Below the pieces are notes generated by a model, which had not been told where the DNA came from, did no database searches, and saw nothing but the letters and a program-made list of their open reading frames with translations. Positions 4,844-6,544 of a DNA stretch of 6,544 bases are shown here, piece after piece. The position numbers and the translations under genes were made by a program. The first letter of the stretch is position 1; each line of letters begins with the position of its first letter. The stretch spans positions 1-6,544 of the forward strand of contig DASWIZ010000048.1 in assembly GCA_036397395.1 (NCBI GenBank), written 5' to 3'. Source of the DNA: DASRUP01 sp036397395 (lineage in GTDB: Bacteria > Patescibacteriota > Minisyncoccia > Minisyncoccales > UBA10102).

Positions 4844-5262
4844 TCAATATAGCGCAAGGATTCTTTTAGTCCAGGAAGGGAATCTAACCGCAAGGCTTCT
4901 TGTTTGGTGCACCACATGAGCTCTGCCACCTTTTTGTCCGAAGGCTTGGGCTCGCCTTCTTTATGCCGGGCTTCGAAAAACCATACCAAGGCCTGCAAAA
5001 CAATACCGTCTGTCCTGTTCCAGATTTTTGTATGAGTGAGCGGCAACACCCGAATAATCTCAACGGTGCAATTGGTTTCTTCTTTACATTCTCTTACTAC
5101 CGCCTCTTCTGGCGTTTCGCCGAATTCCACTACGCCGCCCGGAAATTCCCATTTGCCGTCTGCCTCGGGAATTAACGGATCAACCCGTTTTTGCACCAAA
5201 ACTTTCCCCTCGCTGTTTCGGATTAAAGCAACCGCAATAACCTTTTGTTTTTTACGCACCAT
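4840..5262 (-). CDS. Nudix hydrolase (MutT-like)
   Basis: This 140-aa Nudix pyrophosphohydrolase cleaves a nucleoside diphosphate linked to another group; candidates are oxidised dNTPs, but substrate cannot be deduced. The Nudix box starts at G43 (GGVVEFGETPEEAVV) and continues R57-E58-x-x-E61-E62. Metal-binding REXXEE is intact; the usual Gly before the last hydrophobic residue is N64. The preceding WEFPGG (38-43) and late VAELMWCTKQEAL match the fold, and length is normal. Its ATG lies within the end of secA (11-nt overlap), so it is co-transcribed and probably coupled. No Shine-Dalgarno is seen. Its stop overlaps the start of the open frame of the truncated SGNH gene. Confidence 0.88.
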   Translation of the reverse strand: MVRKKQKVIAVALIRNSEGKVLVQKRVDPLIPEADGKWEFPGGVVEFGETPEEAVVRECKEETNCTVEIIRVLPLTHTKIWNRTDGIVLQALVWFFEARHKEGEPKPSDKKVAELMWCTKQEALRLDSLPGLKESLRYIE

Positions 5263-6544
5263 GGCACTTTTTATACTTTTTGCCCGAGGCGCAAGGGCAG
5301 GGGTCGTTGCGTCCCACTTTTGGCCCTGTGGGTTTTGGCTGCTGTGCGCGAGGGGCGGAATTTGAAGTGGAGTTTGCCGGACTTGAGTACGTTATGTTGC
5401 TGGCGCCCATAGGATTTTGCGGAGGAGGCGGGGTAAGCTGCACCTGCATAATGGTTTTGGCAATACTTTCCTCTATTGCCGCAAGCAACTGCTCAAACAT
5501 TCTGTGCCCTTCGTTCTTGTATTCAATTAACGGATCCTGCTGGCCGTACGCGCGCAACCTTACGGAATCGCGCAAGTAGTCCATTTCTTCCAAATGCGAC
5601 ATCCACAAAGAATCTATGGTGCGCAACGCCACCACGCGCTCTGCCTGGCGCATATTTTCCGCTCCCAATTCTTGCTCCTTTTTCTCGTATACTTCTTTGG
5701 AAACGCCGTGTTTCTGTGCAATATCAAGAATATATGAACGCAAGCTTTTCCCTTTGTCCTCGGAAGCTTCAGCGAAGGAGGAGGCTTTTTCCAAAATTTC
5801 CCGGCGCTTACGGTATATGGCGTCGCGATGCCTGTTTAATACATTATCGTACTGCAGCACGTGTTTTCGGGCGTCAAAGTGAAACCCTTCTATTTTAGAC
5901 TGGGCAGATTCCAAAGCCCCGGACACCATTCTGTTTTCTATGGGTTCGTCCTCTGGGATACGCAGTTTTTCCATTAACCCCTTAATCTTATCTCCGCCAA
6001 AAATGCGCATTACGTCGTCTTCCAGGCTTACACAAAACTGTGTTGAGCCGGGATCGCCCTGCCGGCCCGAACGCCCCCGCAACTGATTGTCTATTCTGCG
6101 GGCTTCGTGGCGTTCGGTCCCTATAACGTGCAGCCCTCCGGCCTCTTGCACCCTTCGAGCCTCCTCAGGGTCCTGGGGGTTCCCCCCCAGGACAATATCC
6201 ACCCCGCGGCCCGCCATGTTGGTAGCTATGGTAACCTGGCCTTTGCGGCCGGCTTGCGCGATAATGCTGGCTTCCTGCTCGTGGTTTTTGGCGTTCAGTA
6301 TTTGGTGTCGAATTCCTTCTTTTTGCAGCAATGCCCCCAAGAACTCATTTTTTTGTATGGAAACCGTGCCCACCAGCACCGGCTGGCCTTTTTCGTGGCG
6401 CTGGGCAATTTCTTTTACTACGGCTAAAAACTTTCCCTGCTCTGACTTAAAAACTTTATCGGGCAAATCTTTCCGCTGGCTTGGCTTGTTTGTCGGCATA
6501 ACAATAACCTCCAGCCCGTATACTTTGTAAAACTCTTCTTCTGA
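5252..6544 (-). CDS. secA: SecA preprotein translocase ATPase, C-terminal half
   Basis: This is the ATPase motor that drives preproteins through SecYEG. The 5' part lies beyond the window; 430 residues remain, entering at EEEFYKVYGLEV. Visible: nucleotide-binding domain 2 with TNMAGRGVDIVLGGNP (about 6223-6176) and RIDNQLRGRSGRQGDPGS (6097-6044); the helical scaffold; the two-helix finger region at SLWMSHLEEMDYLRDSVRLR; a Pro/Ser/Asn-rich linker; and a C-terminal zinc-binding SEC-C tail GRNDPCPCASGKKYKKCH with the CxCx8CH ligands. The stretch between REILEK and YEKKEQELGAENM appears about 45 residues shorter than I recall for E. coli SecA, and contains the SSFAEASEDKG repeat. It heads the overlapping run secA-nudix-SGNH-csaA. 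The Met at 6499 is internal, not the start. Confidence 0.97.
   Translation of the reverse strand, partial: SEEEFYKVYGLEVIVMPTNKPSQRKDLPDKVFKSEQGKFLAVVKEIAQRHEKGQPVLVGTVSIQKNEFLGALLQKEGIRHQILNAKNHEQEASIIAQAGRKGQVTIATNMAGRGVDIVLGGNPQDPEEARRVQEAGGLHVIGTERHEARRIDNQLRGRSGRQGDPGSTQFCVSLEDDVMRIFGGDKIKGLMEKLRIPEDEPIENRMVSGALESAQSKIEGFHFDARKHVLQYDNVLNRHRDAIYRKRREILEKASSFAEASEDKGKSLRSYILDIAQKHGVSKEVYEKKEQELGAENMRQAERVVALRTIDSLWMSHLEEMDYLRDSVRLRAYGQQDPLIEYKNEGHRMFEQLLAAIEESIAKTIMQVQLTPPPPQNPMGASNITYSSPANSTSNSAPRAQQPKPTGPKVGRNDPCPCASGKKYKKCHGA
5750..5787 (-). repeat. Translated SSFAEASEDKG repeat inside secA
   Basis: The secA frame here encodes ASSFAEASEDKG, a peptide I recall appearing in unrelated Parcubacteria proteins as a translated dispersed repeat. 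The DNA is internally structured: CTTCGCTGAAG folds as a hairpin, GAAGCTTC is a palindrome, and CCTC/GAGG flank them. It sits in the helical scaffold/wing part of SecA and keeps the frame. The dispersed nature cannot be tested in this window, which holds a single copy. Confidence 0.5.

Noticed and set aside
5280..6530. Plus-strand open frames of up to 147 codons opposite secA
   Set aside because: secA is unambiguous on the minus strand; the plus frames are low-complexity shadows.
1..6544. CRISPR array, tRNA or rRNA genes, transposase or integrase
   Set aside because: No regularly spaced repeats, no tRNA-like cloverleaf or rRNA motif, and no transposase or integrase coding sequence were seen on either strand.

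Overview
The window looks like a fragment of a Candidate Phyla Radiation (Patescibacteria, Parcubacteria-like) chromosome. This is inferred from short, densely overlapping genes with almost no Shine-Dalgarno sites, several toxin-antitoxin (TA) pairs with CPR-like sequences, and an SSFAEASEDKG-type repeat read through inside secA, a kind of peptide repeat I associate with Parcubacteria. No rRNA, tRNA or marker tree supports this.

Layout. One plus-strand gene (15-1826) encodes a secreted von Willebrand factor A (VWA) protein with Ig-like modules. A strong hairpin at about 1864-1902 separates it from the rest, which is all on the minus strand. In transcription order (right to left) this is: the C-terminal half of secA (6544-5252, cut by the window edge); a Nudix hydrolase; a 5'-truncated SGNH hydrolase; and a CsaA-like tRNA-binding-fold protein. 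The four overlap by 3-11 nt and look like one operon.

Directly behind the csaA stop codon comes an array of three TA units (4005-1903). Each unit reads: promoter, antitoxin, toxin, then a short stub that looks like the 5' end of an unrelated gene. Unit 3 is a ribbon-helix-helix-like antitoxin, a Doc toxin and a 31-codon stub that may be a PPC/DUF296 start. Unit 2 is an unrecognised 67-aa antitoxin, a PIN toxin with no start codon and its middle missing, and a glyoxalase/VOC stub. Unit 1 is an AbrB-type antitoxin, a VapC toxin and a HAD-phosphatase stub. Each stub start overlaps the stop of the toxin before it.

All three antitoxins have a sigma70-like promoter with the same geometry: -35 hexamer, 17 nt, -10 hexamer, 6 nt, ATG. 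The start point should therefore fall at or next to the A of the ATG, giving leaderless mRNAs. The repeated unit plan and the repeated promoter geometry are the two most unusual features here. They suggest that TA units with attached gene fragments have accumulated behind a protein-export operon (SecA, CsaA), with visible decay of one toxin and of the SGNH gene.
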